A DNA stretch of 64,000 nt, taken from NCBI GenBank assembly GCA_002150815.3, contig NDFF03000138.1, positions 1 through 64,000 on the forward strand, given 5' to 3'. Positions 26,771 through 39,533 of the stretch are shown here, piece by piece. A program made the position numbers and the translations under genes. This stretch comes from Grammothele lineata. Its lineage: Eukaryota > Basidiomycota > Agaricomycetes > Polyporales > Polyporaceae. Positions within the stretch are counted from its first letter, which is position 1, and the number at the start of each line of letters is the position of its first letter. A model generated the notes under the pieces. That model was not told where the DNA came from. It worked only from the letters and a program-made list of their open reading frames with translations, and did not search any database.

Positions 26771-28492
26771 ATGGCATCTTCGGGTGACGACGAGACAGCG
26801 CTGGTCGTTGCATTCTACACGGAGGTGTAAGTCCTTCCTGGCCGATGACACTACCCACTTCAAAAGCACCGAGCTGACATTGTGTGACAGAGTTCAACAA
26901 ACGTCCGTGACATTAGCGACTACAGGTGCGCTCGTCTTCGGAGAGTACGTCGTACTGCTGAATTCCCGTCTACACGTTAGCGATTCTTGCGTTCGACTAT
27001 CTCATTACGCTTGACCGGGAGATTGAGTACTTTTGGAAACGGTCTTTCTCCGGGGCATCGCTGCTGTTCCTGGCGAACAGGTACACACTTCCGGTTTATA
27101 ACCTCCTTGTTATAATGGGGTACAGCACTGTCTGGAGCGATGAAGTGAGTATATCCTATGAGGGTTTGCGTGGATGGTTCTGTACCTAACGTTTATCTCG
27201 TAGACGTGAGCTGCACATAGCGCGTCGAAATCTACTCCATATCAGAGCTCAGTATTTGCCTATTCAATCTGGGGGCACAGCTGCAATAACATCGTCCGCG
27301 CAGACCTGGTGTTTAACCTTTTAGCAGACGTCCCGTTAGCCGGTGATGCTTCTATGCTGAAGACACCATTCCCTGATGCTCAACGAGTTGGGTAATTTTA
27401 TACATAGTATTCTCGGCATTGCGAGCCTACGCTCTTTGCCACAACCGTGTCCTCGCGACTCTCATATTCGTCCTGATGATGGTCCCTTTCGGGCTAAACC
27501 AGGTAGGCAAATAGTAGATGTGAAGTAGAACGAGCTGACCTTCTTACGCATTCATTAGTCGCAGTTTGAGTTCGGCTACGAAGGATATGCGGACCCAGCC
27601 CTGGGTTGCGTAGTTGACCAAGGTATTCCGCCCGAAATTATCACACAGAGGTATACCATCGTTGCCTGCTACAGCATAAACCGTGCTAAGCTTTCCTTCG
27701 AACAGTTGTACGTACCCAGAGATTACGTCTGCCGCCGTTGAATGCGCTGAGGAGAGAGGGGCTTTAGTCCTCATTACATCCAGGGCATCTATCATCGTCG
27801 CCGACGTGCTGCTCGTCGCGCTCACGTGGTGGAAACTATTCTTCCGAACTCCACTACGAGGGAGTGCTATCAAGAACAAGTTCACCTTGGTACACATTCT
27901 CCTGTACAATGGTGCGTATCTGGCACAAATCTCTTGGAGATTACGCTCTCACCTTGAACGTTAGGCACGCTGTACTTCTTGTGCGTACCATGAGTTTCTT
28001 TACTAGGTCTTGCGACATTCGGTTGAGTTTCTGCACCGAAGGGCGCTACTCGTGCTAAACGTACTCCATCTCGCATTGTCTTTGAACGATGTAAGCACTC
28101 ACAACTGACCGCCTTTTGGTGTTTTTCCTTCTAATCCGTTCGTAGCTCCTCCTGGATGGCGTTCTTGGAAGCTATATCACTACATTCACCAATCCGTGAG
28201 TGCCCAGATTGTGGCTGCCTCAGTATTCTGCAACTTCGTTGGCTGACGCTTACTTCCAAGCCTTTCCATGATTCTCGTCTCGCGCTTCCTAATGGACCTA
28301 CAGGCGGTCGGAACGCGCAGCTCTATCGCCTTAGGAGAGGGGTCCCAGCCTGTCTATTCGACTGAAATGAGCGCCGTTGAGACTATCACATTTGCTCACC
28401 GAATCACTGGATCAATTGGTGAGACACTCAATCCCTTGGAGGATGTCGATGAGAGTCCTAGCTCTCCCCATTTCGTGATACTCGGCGTGTAA
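26771..28492 (+). CDS. DUF6533 multi-pass membrane protein, copy C
   Basis: Tandem neighbour of copy B. Exon 1 is MASSGDDETALVVAFYTE; exon 2 (35 nt) gives QQTSVTLATT; the hallmark exon is LAFDYLITLDREIEYFWKRS then FSGASLLFLANR. Later exons carry NNIVRADLVFNLL, VLATLIFVLMMVPFGLNQ, SQFEFGYEGYADPALGCVV, LVLITSRASIIVADVLLVAL with TWWKLFFRTP, and the terminal MILVSRFLMDLQAVG with GSIGETLN, stop at 28492. About ten exons, all with standard splice signals where checked. It looks intact. Function unknown; the fixed positions of helices resemble a receptor or transporter-like protein but no signature proves either. Confidence 0.75.
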
Positions 28493-29939
28493 ATAGTAAT
28501 TGGTCTAGTCGGATGACGTCATGAATGTTGGTGGCTGGCATTGCTTGGTTATATTTGAATCAGAAGCCGTCGGCTTTGACGCCCGATGCAGGTCGCGTCA
28601 CCGCGTCTTCTCACCGCTCTGCCACGTTCTGAGTTTTCTGCCATCTGTCTCTCTCAACAGCAGATCTCTTCCTTTGTTCACATGTCTAGTCGAATCACAT
28701 GATCTGCGTCGGACTTTCCCTCAACTTAACTACCCATCTGCAAAAGCTGAAGCATATCAAGAAGGATCGTTCTGTTTGACTGCCTAGGCGTTTCTAATCG
28801 GGGATATGGTGCATGTCGATGGGGTACAATACAACAAGCATGTGCATATGGGTGCTCTACTGAGGACATGGTCACTTACGTGTGTATACCCTTTGCTTTC
28901 GAGATGACTATACGATCACTCATCTCATTGACGGATGCTTTAGCATATGGCGTCGACGTGCATGTCGGGTCAGAACATCGATGCCAAAGCGTTCGTTCTA
29001 AGCCTACAAGGTTCTGATGCAAATACTCCCTGTTATCAATGCGGCATATGTATCCCCCTGGTCCTTCGGTGTACGGCACGCACTCTATTTTGTGGAATCG
29101 AACTTCTACTCGCTCCGACGTGATAGGAAGAGCTTCAATGACCCATATCCCTTTCGAAGGCGCTTCTAGGTCCTTCTCATTTCCGTCGGCCGTACGTCTC
29201 CTAGTCTTCCTACTACAAGAGCGTCTGCCCAAACCTAGCTCTCTCCACAACATAGACGCAATACACAATGAAGGCGCGGCCGAACAGCGCCGCCATCGAC
29301 CATGCGTCTTGCGGGTGAAGCGCCGACGCCGGTGCCAACGCTTCGCGCTCTCCACGATCTGTCATAGCGGTGGTTGATTAGGCGGCGAGAAGACGACTCT
29401 CGTCTACCCCTCCCCCTCGCTGTCTTCTGTCAGGTGAACGTTCTAAACGCTCCTCGCCGACGGCTGGAGGGAGCCCGACCATGCTGGACCTGTCGGTCTG
29501 ACTCGCCCATGCCGTATTGCGTGTATGTTTTCGGTGATAGTTGACCGTGAATACCGCCGTGTCCGTACGTTATGTCCGTGGTTTGCTATTGTGCCTACTT
29601 TTCTAACGCCTCTCGATTCGGCCTAGGCAGAAGATCGCAGCGGAGGGGACGGGAAACGCGAGACCGCTCCCATTGGTGGAAGCACGTGGCCGCTCTTCCG
29701 GCGCTCCTAACTGGCTTCTTCTCGTCTTCGTTGAAGGTTCTGCGCCGTACCGAGGATGACGGCAAGAAAAACGGCGGCGGCGGCGGCGGCTGGAACACGG
29801 CGAGATGAGAGCTGTCGTTTCCTAAGCCGAGCGCGGATTCTAGCCGTGCTCCACAACTCCATCAGCTTCTCTTCTCATCACGGTTGGCCCGCCCGCGAGC
29901 TTGTCACCTTCTCGTCCACTACGTCTGCAGCCGTGTCGG
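28493..29939. other. Unassigned 1.4-kb interval before the sedolisin
   Basis: A minus-strand open stretch at 28876-29355 (about 159 codons, no ATG start at its 5' end) has no recognised domain; see findings. The last 300 bp are the sedolisin promoter. Confidence 0.3.
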
Positions 29940-29947
29940 TATAAAAG
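29940..29947 (+). promoter_or_regulatory. TATA box of the sedolisin gene
   Basis: TATAAAAG 77 bp before the ATG at 30017, the strongest TATA match in the window. Confidence 0.65.
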
Positions 29948-30016
29948 AGCTTCGTCACGTTCCACCTGTCTTCCTCGGGCACCCATCTTCCTCTCTGTCC
30001 ACCGGCCAGTGTCAAG

Positions 30017-32091
30017 ATGCTGTTCTCAGGTTTCGTCGCCCTCGCTCTCGCGTCCCTCGCCGCTGCTCGCACCCCCGCGAAGCGTGTCGCTCACGAAACC
30101 CGCCGCTCCCTCCCTCGCGGATGGGTTCCCGTCCGCCGCGCTGACCCCGACGTCGTCCTCCCCCTGAGCGTCGGCATCGCTCAGTCCAACATCGACAATC
30201 TCGAGGCCTATCTCATGGACGTCTCCGACCCCGGCTCGCCCAACTACAGCCAGCACTGGACCCCCGCCCAGGTCGCGAGCACGTTCCGCCCCACGAAAGA
30301 GTCCGTCGACGCCGTCCGCGCGTGGCTCGTCGAAGATGGGTACATCGAGCCTGCCCGCATCGCGCTGAGCGGCAGCGGCGCGTGGATGATGGCGAACATT
30401 ACCGTGGAGGAAGCCGAGCACCTGCTGGGCACGGAGTACTTCGTGTATGAGCACGGCCAGGACGGGCGTCAGCACGTCGCGTGCCATGGCGCGTACCACC
30501 TCCCCGAGCACGTGTCGAAGCACGTCGACCTCATCACGCCCACCTTGCATTTCGATGTCGGCATGAGGCGCCACGGGACGTACGACAAGAGTAAGAACAT
30601 CGGCACCACGGGCTTCGGCGCGCAGCCTAAGATGGGCGGCCCCGTTCACGTGAGCGTTTCCTTTAAGTGTATCGCCATCGGAGATAACTAACTCAGTTGT
30701 ACCAGTCGATCTTCACGCAGCTCGAGCACTGCGACGAGACGATCACCCTCGCCTGCTTGCGCGCGCTTTACGACTTCGTTTACGTTCCCCTCGCGGCGAA
30801 CAAGAACAGCATTGGTGTTGGTAAGTCCATATACAGTTGCGTTAATCCCGAGTATGCAATGCTTACGTGCGTCGTAGTCGAGTACTCTCCACAGTCACAC
30901 GACCCTTCCGACTTTGACGTCTTCTTCGGAAATTATTCCAAGAACCAGGTCGGGGAGCGTCCCACCTTCGTCGGTATTGACGGTGCGGCGCTCAACGACT
31001 TCGGTGAGTTCGCCGAATCCAGCCTCGACCTCCAATACGTCATGGGCCTCGTCGGCAGCAAACAGAAGGTCACGCTCTACCAGGTCGGCGACAACGTCGA
31101 GGGCGGCTCCTTCAACACCTTCCTCAACGCGCTCGACGCCGCCTACTGCACCTTCGAGGGCGGCGACGACCCCGAGTTCGACCCGATGTACCCGGACCCG
31201 TTTGGTGATGCGAGCGAGGGGGCCTACGAAGGCCCGGAGCAGTGTGGCGGCGCGCCGCACGCGTACGTGATCTCGACCTCGTACGGGTACCAGGAGGCGG
31301 AGCTCGGGGCCGCGTACGCGCAGCGCCAGTGCGCCGAGTATGGCAAGCTGAGTCTGACCGGCATCACCTTCGTCTACTCCTCGGGCGATGCGGGCGTGTC
31401 GGGGCCGTTCGGGGACTGCCTCGACGAGAACGACCAGGAGTCTTTCGATGGTACTCGCTTCAACCCGACTTTCCCTGGAGGCTGCCCGTACGTGACCTCG
31501 GTCGGCGCGACGCAGGTCGTGCCGGGCCGGAGCGTGACAGAGCCCGAGCAGGCCGTCTTCCAGCTCTTCCCCTCGGGCGGCGGGTTCTCGAACGTATTCA
31601 AGCGCCCAGACTTCCAGAAGAACGCCGTCGCGGGCTACCTGGACAAGTACCCGCCGCCGTACGCGGCGGGCACGTTCAACGCGACGGGCCGTGCGTTCCC
31701 GGACGTGTCCGCGAACGGGCTCAACTACTCGGTCGCGCTCGAGGGCCAGCTCGAGCTCGTGTCGGGCACGTCCGCGTCCTCGCCGACGTTCGCGAGCATC
31801 CTGAGCGCGATCAACGACGCGCGGCTCGCCATTGGGAAGAAGCCTGTTGGATGGGTGAACCCCGCGGTACGTGTTACTCTGTTGCCCCTTTTGTTATCCG
31901 CGCGAGACTAATGTGCGTTGCTTGCGTGGCAGCTGTACTCGTTTGAGAGCGCGTTCAACGACATCACCGTCGGGAACAACCCCGGGTGCGGTACGGACGG
32001 GTTCGCGGCGCGTCCTGGGTGGGACCCCGTGTCGGGTCTAGGGACCCCGAACTTCCTCAAGCTCCTCCCGCGCTTCCTTGCTCTTCCGTGA
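30017..32091 (+). CDS. Secreted sedolisin-family serine peptidase (tripeptidyl-peptidase type, S53)
   Basis: Acidic extracellular protease. Exons 30017-30649, 30697-30820, 30878-31866 and 31933-32091 give 634 aa. Signal peptide MLFSGFVALALASLAAA; then the pro-domain (about 35-190) with SPNYSQHWTPAQVASTFRP and GTEYFVYEH. The peptidase domain has the sedolisin triad: Glu299 and Asp303 in FAESSLDLQY, Ser551 in SGTSASSPTFA, and the oxyanion Asp423 in YSSGDAGVSG. The calcium site is GWDPVSGLGTPNFLKL at the C-terminus. All catalytic positions are present, so it should be active after pro-domain removal. Likely scavenges peptides or host/wood protein; substrate class cannot be read from sequence. 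Confidence 0.94.
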
Positions 32092-32813
32092 ACGTCGGAC
32101 TCTCCGTGGACTATCATGATCATGGACTCGTTACGAATCTAGGGTGTTATGAGTTCACACAGTCGTATACGCAAAGGACTTGGGATTTTATAGCTACGTG
32201 CTGATGTGTATCGCGTTGTATTGTGTATGGGCTGACCAAAAGGATTTAAGTTCTTTGATGACACATTTGGTGTTCGAGCACCGAGCAGAGCCAGTACTAC
32301 GCCATCCTGTGGAAAACGCTAACAACGATCCGTGTACTTAGCTCATAAATCAAGTATGTGCTGCACCTCCAAGACTACACTGATGTAATCGACCTAGGGG
32401 CTCTCCGTCACCGGTTCTCACACGGATCCTCGGGCGCGCTGACGGTCGCGTCATGCACAGCATCATGGTCTTCGACCAAGTCCATCTCGCGAGCACGTCC
32501 TTCTCCGTCGCCAATATCTGCATTGACTCTGACATACGCTGAGAGCATCCTAAGAGAAAGAAGAGGTACGTTACCAGCGTCGGCGATCTGGCGCTGCGAT
32601 CTGCCAGCCTACGAGAGACACAATGTTGATCTTTCCCCATGGGGCTGAAGGCGGTGGTACTGGTATCTGGGGAGACACTGGGTGATCGGCGACACGGTTG
32701 TCTCGGGCTGCGTATATCTACTTGTGGGGCGGACGAAGAAAGGCCACGCACTGGGGTTGAACGTTGAACGTTGAGATCTGAGAGCGTACCGGCTACAGCT
32801 CACTAGCTCCACT
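32092..32813. other. Unassigned interval between sedolisin and DUF6533 copy D
   Basis: 0.7 kb, no supported gene. Immediately before copy D is a direct duplication of GTTGAACGTTGAACGTTGA type (about 32755-32773); no TATA seen. Confidence 0.35.
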
Positions 32814-34674
32814 ATGTCGCAGGTCGACCCTGAGACTGTCGCGTTCTTTGTCAGCTTCTACGATACAGCGTAAGTTGTACACAGTGATATTTTCTTGGAG
32901 AATGCTGCTGACTTGTTTTCCATTCCAGCGAGTTTGCTAATTTCCTCGCGACCGGAGTCGCAAGTACGTCCCTCACGCCTTATAACTGATTTCGTTCCTC
33001 CTCTAATACGTGTACACTAGCACTGATCTTCTTCGAATCTATACTCACTCTGCCTCAAGAGATCTCCCTCTTCTGGTCGCGCCCCCTGACTGGGGCAACC
33101 GTGCTCTTCATCCTCAACAAGTACGTTCCGGTCCTACGTTATATACTCGACATCTTGGCCTTCAACACCGGTTTCTCGGATGACGTATGTGCTCTTACCA
33201 TCTTTTACACCATATGATCTGAGGTAATGCAATTAACTTCAGGAGTGAGTCCTGCATCGTAAGCGTGTACTCATGGAAGCAGGATCTCAATCGCTATGCC
33301 GCAGATGCACGCAACTACTGCGCCCGGCTTTCGCGGCCGGGATCTTTCCGATTCTCCCTTGGGCGAGTGAGTTTTATCCTCTGCCATACACTGCGGTGTT
33401 TTGCGTAACATTTCCATCCACGTAACTTACCGTATCACACCTAGTCTTCGGCTCCTTGCGCGCGTTTGCCCTCAGCAGGAGCTGGCTTCTCTCCATCGTC
33501 GTGCTCATCCTCATGATTGTACCTCTGGCTGTGAACTGCGTATGTCTTCCGCTTCCAACAACATCTCATCCCTCGGCTGGAAGGCTCATGCGCTTGCCTA
33601 CGTTGGACGTTGCAGACTCAATTCTTCTTTCCTTTCGGCGGAGTCCAAACGCCCATTGTCGGGTGTTTCGTAACCCAGGCGTTTCCCGACTCAGCGACGT
33701 ACCTCCCCATCCCCATCATGTGAGCGTTATTGCGGCTATATCTCTCAGGCATCCATAAATGTCTGACTCAATTTTCTACTACAGACGTATGTCTTTGCCG
33801 TCGATAAGTCATCCGGGGCCCCGTTCGCTGACCATCAAGCACCCCTGTCAAACAGTCACACTCACGTCCCGCTCGTGCTTTCTCGCAGCGGACACAATTC
33901 TTCTCGGCATCACATGGCGGGCATTGTATCACCAGATTAAGATCAAGAGCATAGTGTTTGCGCAGAGCACGACATTTGCCAACTTATTCGCTCGCAATGG
34001 TAAGTGTATTTGTAGTAGTATGTTTTGCACAAAGAAGCTCACGCGCCTTCTCTTAGGCACTCTATACTTCATGTGAGAACGTATAGCTAATGACTCAGGC
34101 GACACGCTCCAATGCGGACTACTTCTTAGCGTTATCTTCAGCCTTAACCTAGCACAAATAGCTTTCACCCTAACTGAGGTGAGATCGTCGCGTGTTACAG
34201 AGGATAGCGTAATTGTGAGCTGATATGCGCGAACAGACGTTCGGTGATGGGACCATAGCAAACATCACTGTCTTCGTCGACCCGTAAGTTTCCGGTTCCT
34301 TCTGCTTAGTCTCCAGACGAGCGGGTGCATCGACGTGCTTACGTCGAGACCCTCTACCTGTCAACAGGTTGACGACCATCCTCATCTCTCGCTTCCTCCT
34401 CGACCTCCAAGAGGCCAACAGGACGGACAAAGACCTTAACGACGGCACATCTACGCAGATCATATCATCGACCGCGAGCGTCGGGACGATCAACTTCGCA
34501 CGTGTTATAGGATCTATCGGAGCCTCGCTCGATCGACCTGATGGTGATGGCGGGTTTGATCCGGACGGCGTTGAAGGGCGAGGATGGTCCGACTACGATA
34601 GCATGACAAGTGGGGAGCTCGGCGAGGAAGAGGGCATGGCTTGGGAGGTGAAGCTGGGGGAGATGAAGGCGTAA
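32814..34674 (+). CDS. DUF6533 multi-pass membrane protein, copy D
   Basis: Exon 1 MSQVDPETVAFFVSFYDT; 35-nt exon 2 EFANFLATGVA; hallmark exon FFESILTLPQEISLFWSRPL then TGATVLFILNKYVPVLRYI. Later exons carry LLRPAFAAGIFPILPWA, AFALSRSWLLSIVVLILMIV then PLAVN, VTLTSRSCFLAADTILLGIT, and the C-terminal TTILISRFLLDLQEAN with NFARVIGSIGASLD; acidic tail ending at 34674. The hallmark motif here has Pro-Gln in place of the Asp-Arg of copies A-C (LPQEI for LDREI), so D is the most diverged. About ten exons. Confidence 0.75.
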
Positions 34675-34885
34675 CAAAAGCGTTTCGCCAGAGGAGGGAC
34701 GTGCGTAGTGCTCGTGGCTGCGTGGGCGGGCCACGCTAAGCAATAGCGAAGGCGAAGCGTCGAGTAGGCTCACTGTACTGATACTATCCATTCAATGTAC
34801 GCTTCCCCCATAAACACTACGTCGACAACGTATGTACTGTCACCGAGAAAGGAAGAGGATCATCTGGTCGTTGCTCCAGTAGCTC

Positions 34886-35298
34886 TCAGGCGGAGGCCGT
34901 GGGCGTGGTGGTGGGCACAACACTCGTTACGGTGTGCGTAACGGTCCAGGTGGTCATCGTGGAGATGGTCGTGACCCACGGGTCCTCTGCGAAGAGCGCA
35001 GACAGAAGCAAAATTCAGCTCCTCTGTATGGGCAATATCCTGAAGACGAGGGACGCACCGGTCATAAAGCTCTGGAAGCGCTGCGACGCGGTGAAGGTCT
35101 GCGTCGTGAACACCATCGTGAGCGAGGGCGTCGCAGCGGCGTCGGACACAGCGTCGTCGCGCTTCTCCTGCGGCTGCGGAAAACGGAGGACACGTTAGTC
35201 TCGGTTACGCGTGAGAGTCCAGTGGAGTATAGGAGACGTACGAGCGCGAGCGCAGTTGCGGCAATACAGGCAACCGAGAGGAAGGGTTTGAGGAGCAT
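34886..35298 (-). CDS. Small secreted protein, 90 aa, possible Kex2 processing
   Basis: Not a recognised family. Exons 35298-35242, 35173-35059 and 34986-34886 join in frame through standard GT..AG junctions. MLLKPFLSVACIAATALAL is a clear signal peptide; the next residues PQEKRDDA place a Lys-Arg pair right after it, a typical Kex2 site. The mature part is short, lacks cysteines, and ends in a Thr/Ser/Val-rich stretch (TVTHTVTSVVPTTTPTASA) suitable for O-mannosylation. A TATA box lies about 110 bp upstream. It may be a wall-associated or effector-like small secreted protein; alternative acceptor use at exon 2 would shift the start of the mature peptide by two residues. Confidence 0.6.
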
Positions 35299-35409
35299 GA
35301 TAGGCGACTGCGCGGGGGATGAGTGCTGAGAGAAGGAAGCTGGGCTTGAGCGCGGGATGGCAGCGGGTACTAGTGCGTCCTGGCAGAACGGTCTCGACGG
35401 ACGTGATAC

Positions 35410-35415
35410 TTTATA
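35410..35415 (-). promoter_or_regulatory. TATA box of the small secreted protein gene
   Basis: TATAAA on the minus strand (within CTTATAAAG), 112-117 bp before the ATG at 35298. Confidence 0.5.
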
Positions 35416-37464
35416 AGACGTAGAGAGCACGCTGCGTGTTGCACTTCCGGAGTTTAGGCAGGGATAGTGCTCAGCTGACACAGCGACTCCGCACAGCAAC
35501 AGAACCAAGAAGGCGAGGCCGTAAGTTCATGCGTAAGACTCTCCCTTAAACGAGGCGCAGCAAACAGTGAGTACGGCGAGAAGACTAGATCCAGGCTGAT
35601 GGGTTATTGGTGGCGTTGATATCAAGATCTGCACCAATTGTGCGGCGAATGGGGAGGAAGAGACATAAGGTGTAATGTCCGTGAATCGGCTAAGCGCGAA
35701 TACCACGGGTATCCTCCCCCTTGTCCCCCACTGGGCACCGACCGGGGCCGAATTCGCAAGCGCAGTCAAGGTAGACGCTTAACAGTACCAAGAGCTGTGT
35801 CGAGGCCGCAGCAGACGTGAAGTATGGCGTAAGATGGAGGGATAGAAGGGCAAACTCGCCTTGATTTGGTGAGTAAAGCGCCGGAAGTGAGGCGACGGGT
35901 CATCAAGACGGTTCCCGCGACAACCGCGAGCAGCTGCGGGGCGTTTTTGCCTCATTGCGCTATCGCAAAAGTGGTATTAGGTCCCCGTCGGAGTAACGAT
36001 TAGTCGGACATAGCGGTCACTTTTGAGGTTGTGGTGAAAGTTCAGGAACGGAATATGTACTGGTTAAAAGGAACACATACGCGACGTCATATCCGGCAGA
36101 CTGGAGGATATGTGGCCCTCACTCGGAAGCATTAATACCGCCAGCACTCGTGCGCAGGCGATCCGAGGCTCGCAATGATTGCATGCCCAGCCCAGCCGAG
36201 CATCGGCCTTGCGCCGACCGACGCACGTCGGTACCGCGTGAGCCATAGCGTTCCGGCACCGGGGATGTGTGCACTTCCCTGCCTTCGGTCGGTTGTGTCC
36301 ATAGCGTTGAATCCTCCCTGTAAAGAGCAAGTGCTAGAACTGTGGATGAGGCAGCCTCGGAGTAGTCATTGCGAAAGCGTTTGTCGCCTTTGGGACCTAT
36401 CTTCAAGTGTGAGGAGCGCCTAGCAACGCTGTTGAAAACGTTGAACACCAGTGGAACCATTGGTAGTCTCTGGTAGTGCAACGAACTTGGGGACAAGCCG
36501 ACAGACTCCTCGGCTTTTCGGCGCAGAGAGAATGAGGCGTGAGAGAATGATGACGCCACTCTCAACACTATCACGTGCCTATCTATCGCCGGTGTGGCGC
36601 CCACGAGCAAGACCAGAACCCGACCATCACGACCGCGACATGCTGATGAGCCAGCTCTCCTCCTCTCGTTTACCGCTCTCACTTGGCTGAAAAGGATATA
36701 CACACGGCACACGGGAACGTTCTGTGTCATCTCTATGACCTATCTCTCTCATGCCAGCTTTGTCCGGCTTGCTTGACCGCCGTTGCTGAACAACCACTGA
36801 GCGTCAGCAAACTGAAGTCACTTAGCCGTTCGTGAGAGAATGTTACAACAGTCCCCACAGTTCCATAGAGCTCGGGCCCGGATATTCACTGCGTCAACTC
36901 TGTTGCTGTCAGGCTTTGCCCAGTGTTTTCGCGCATAGAGGTGAGGCCTTCCGCCTCGAGCCTCACAAATACTCTAATTCGATTGACCATACACAGAGCG
37001 CAGCAGTTCGCCGTGCGCTCGAAGAAGCGACTAAACACCTCCCGCTCCCGCGCCCGTCGGGTATGGTACTCTTGCGCTCATTCCTCAACGAGACGTGTTC
37101 GCCGAACTGCGACGAACGCCCAATCTCCAGCGCCGCAGCCGCGTCAGCTACGCTTCGTCGCCGGCATGAACAACGGCTTCTCAAGCGACACTCCGGATAC
37201 ACCGACGGACGCGCGAGTTTTGCGGCGTACCTGGGTCTAATCCGGGCTCGCCGTAGTCTGGAGGCGCAGCCACTTCTCCGCCGGCGGATGCTATCCGTTG
37301 AAGTTCTCAGAGCGGTCAGTGGTTTTCAGGCAAGCGAAGGCGCAGTGCCGGGAACAGGGTACGGCTCAGCGCGAACGATATATGAGGCGAAGTCTCACCT
37401 CTACTCTCCAGCACCGTCTCTCGGTCTTTGCAGCACCTTCGTTCCAATTCTCATCACTTGCAAC
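35416..37464. other. 2-kb unassigned interval including the laccase promoter
   Basis: No gene supported from about 35.4 to 36.8 kb. The 630 bp before the laccase ATG happen to be open in the laccase frame but begin without an ATG and show no conserved protein. A weak TATA-like TATATG sits at 37379-37384, about 85 bp before the ATG. Confidence 0.35.
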
Positions 37465-39533
37465 ATGGGCGGTCTTCGCTCTCTCGCCACCCTCCTTGTC
37501 CTCAGCCTCTCTTCTGCCTCCTTCGTGGACGCCGCCATTGGGCCTGTTACGGACCTCACCATCACCGATGGCGACATTACTCCTGATGGGTTCACGCGCG
37601 CTGCCGTCTTAACGAACGGTCAGGTGCCTGGACCACTCATCACCGGGAACAAGGTGTGTGGAGTCTTATTTCTTACGTTCCGCACGTCTTTCTCATTTTT
37701 TTCCTATGCTCGTATAGGGAGACAATTTCCAACTCAACGTCATCGATAACCTCACCAACGACACCATGCTTACGGCAACCACTATTGTGAGCACTGCTAG
37801 TATTTTTTCTAATACGTATAGACGGCTCAACGTATTTCTATAGCACTGGCATGGCCTCTTCCAGGCCGGCACCAACTGGGCTGATGGTGCAGCCTTCGTG
37901 AATCAATGCCCTATCTCAGCGGGCAACTCATTCCTCTACGACTTCAACGTCCCGGACCAGGCCGGAACTTACTGGTACCATAGCCACCTCTCCACCCAGT
38001 ACTGCGACGGACTTCGCGGCGCGCTCGTTGTGTATGACCCTGACGATCCGTACGCGGACGATTACGATGTCGATGACGGTAAGTGAACCTACTCCCCACT
38101 CTTCGTTTCGTGTGATTGACACTCTTACAGACACCACGGTCATCACGCTGGTGGACTGGTATCACACTGCCGCCGCCCTCGGCGCTCGCTTCCCGTAAGC
38201 CCATCTACCCTCTTGTGCCGTTGCCGGTGTTTACGAGACCCGCGCTTCTCTGCAGCGCCGGAGCGGACTCCACGCTCATCAACGGCCTCGGCCGTTCCGC
38301 TAGCTCCGAGGGCTCAGTCGCTGAGCTCGCGGTCGTCAATGTCACGCAAGGGCAGCGCTATCGCTTCCGGCTCGTCTCTCTTTCATGTGACCCGAACTTC
38401 ACGTTCTCCATCGACGGGCACAACATGACCGTTATCGAGGCGGATGGCGTCAATGTCAACCCGCTTGTGGTCGACTCGATTCAGATCTACGCCGGGCAGC
38501 GATACTCGTTCATTGTAAGCTGCTTTTTTCACAGCAACGTAAATGGGACACGACGCTGATATATCCATACTAGCTCAACGCCAACCAGACGATCGACAAC
38601 TATTGGATCCGTGCGCTCCCGAGTCTCGGTACTACCTCCTTCGACGGCGGGGTTAACTCGGCCATCCTCCGCTACAGTGGGGCTGCGGATGTAGAGCCGA
38701 CTACGAACGAAACGACTAGCGTCATCCCACTCGCAGAGACAGACCTTGTTCCGCTCACCAACCTTGCCGCGCCTGGTGATCCTGAGGCCGGCGGTGTCGA
38801 CGTTGCAATCAACTTTGACTTCAGCTTCGTGAGTTTACATCGTCGCCACGGTTGCGCATCCGCTCCTGTATAAGGACGCTGACGACAGGATACGACCTTC
38901 AGAACGGCACGGACTTCTTCATCAACAACGAGACGTTTGTCTCCCCCACGGTCCCCGTGCTGCTGCAGATTATGAGCGGCGCACTCACGGCTTCTGAGCT
39001 CCTGCCCAACGGCAGCGTGTACACCCTCCCTTCAAACTCGACCATCGAACTCTCCTTCCCTATCACGGCGACCAACGCCCCTGGCACGCCGCACCCCTTC
39101 CACCTGCACGGCGTACGTGTCTTCTTCCACCTCTGTTCTTCTTCCAGTACTAACGCTGTATCCCTCCCGCGCTCGCGTAGCACACCTTCTGGGTCGTCCG
39201 GAGCGCGGGCAGCAGCGACTACAACTACGTCAACCCGCCTCAGCGTGACGTGGTCAGCACGGGCACGGCCGGCGACAACGTCACGATCCGGTTCCAGACC
39301 AACAATCCCGGCCCGTGGTTCCTCCACTGCCACATCGACTTCCACCTCAACGCCGGCTTCGCGGTCGTCATGGCCGAAGACACGGCGGATACCTCGGCGG
39401 ACAACGTGCCGTCCAGTGAGTTGCTTAACACTTCCTGTACATTATAGATGCTGATCGGGATGTTTGCGACGTAGCTGCTTGGGACGACTTGTGCACGACG
39501 TACGACACCCAGTACAATGTCACCACGTCTTGA
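37465..39533 (+). CDS. lcc: Laccase (secreted blue multicopper oxidase)
   Basis: Oxidises phenols with four-electron reduction of oxygen to water; used in lignin or pigment metabolism. Nine exons (37465-37653, 37718-37786, 37844-38078, 38131-38194, 38256-38514, 38574-38828, 38903-39112, 39181-39415, 39448-39533) give 533 aa. Signal peptide [20 protein letters not shown]. All copper signatures are present: HWHG (residues 87-90), [21 protein letters not shown] and [12 protein letters not shown]. The residue ten after the type-1 Cys is Phe, the class without an axial Met ligand that tends to have high redox potential. HLNAGF replaces the commoner HLEAGF. The tail ([15 protein letters not shown]) is normal in length. 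Complete and apparently functional. Confidence 0.95.

Noticed and set aside
36119..36730. 203-codon minus-strand frame
   Set aside because: No hydrophobic or domain pattern, no conserved residues, no splice context.
36832..37464. Laccase frame open for 211 codons upstream of the ATG
   Set aside because: It begins with GTG, has no protein-like conservation, and a normal signal peptide starts at 37465; treated as promoter.
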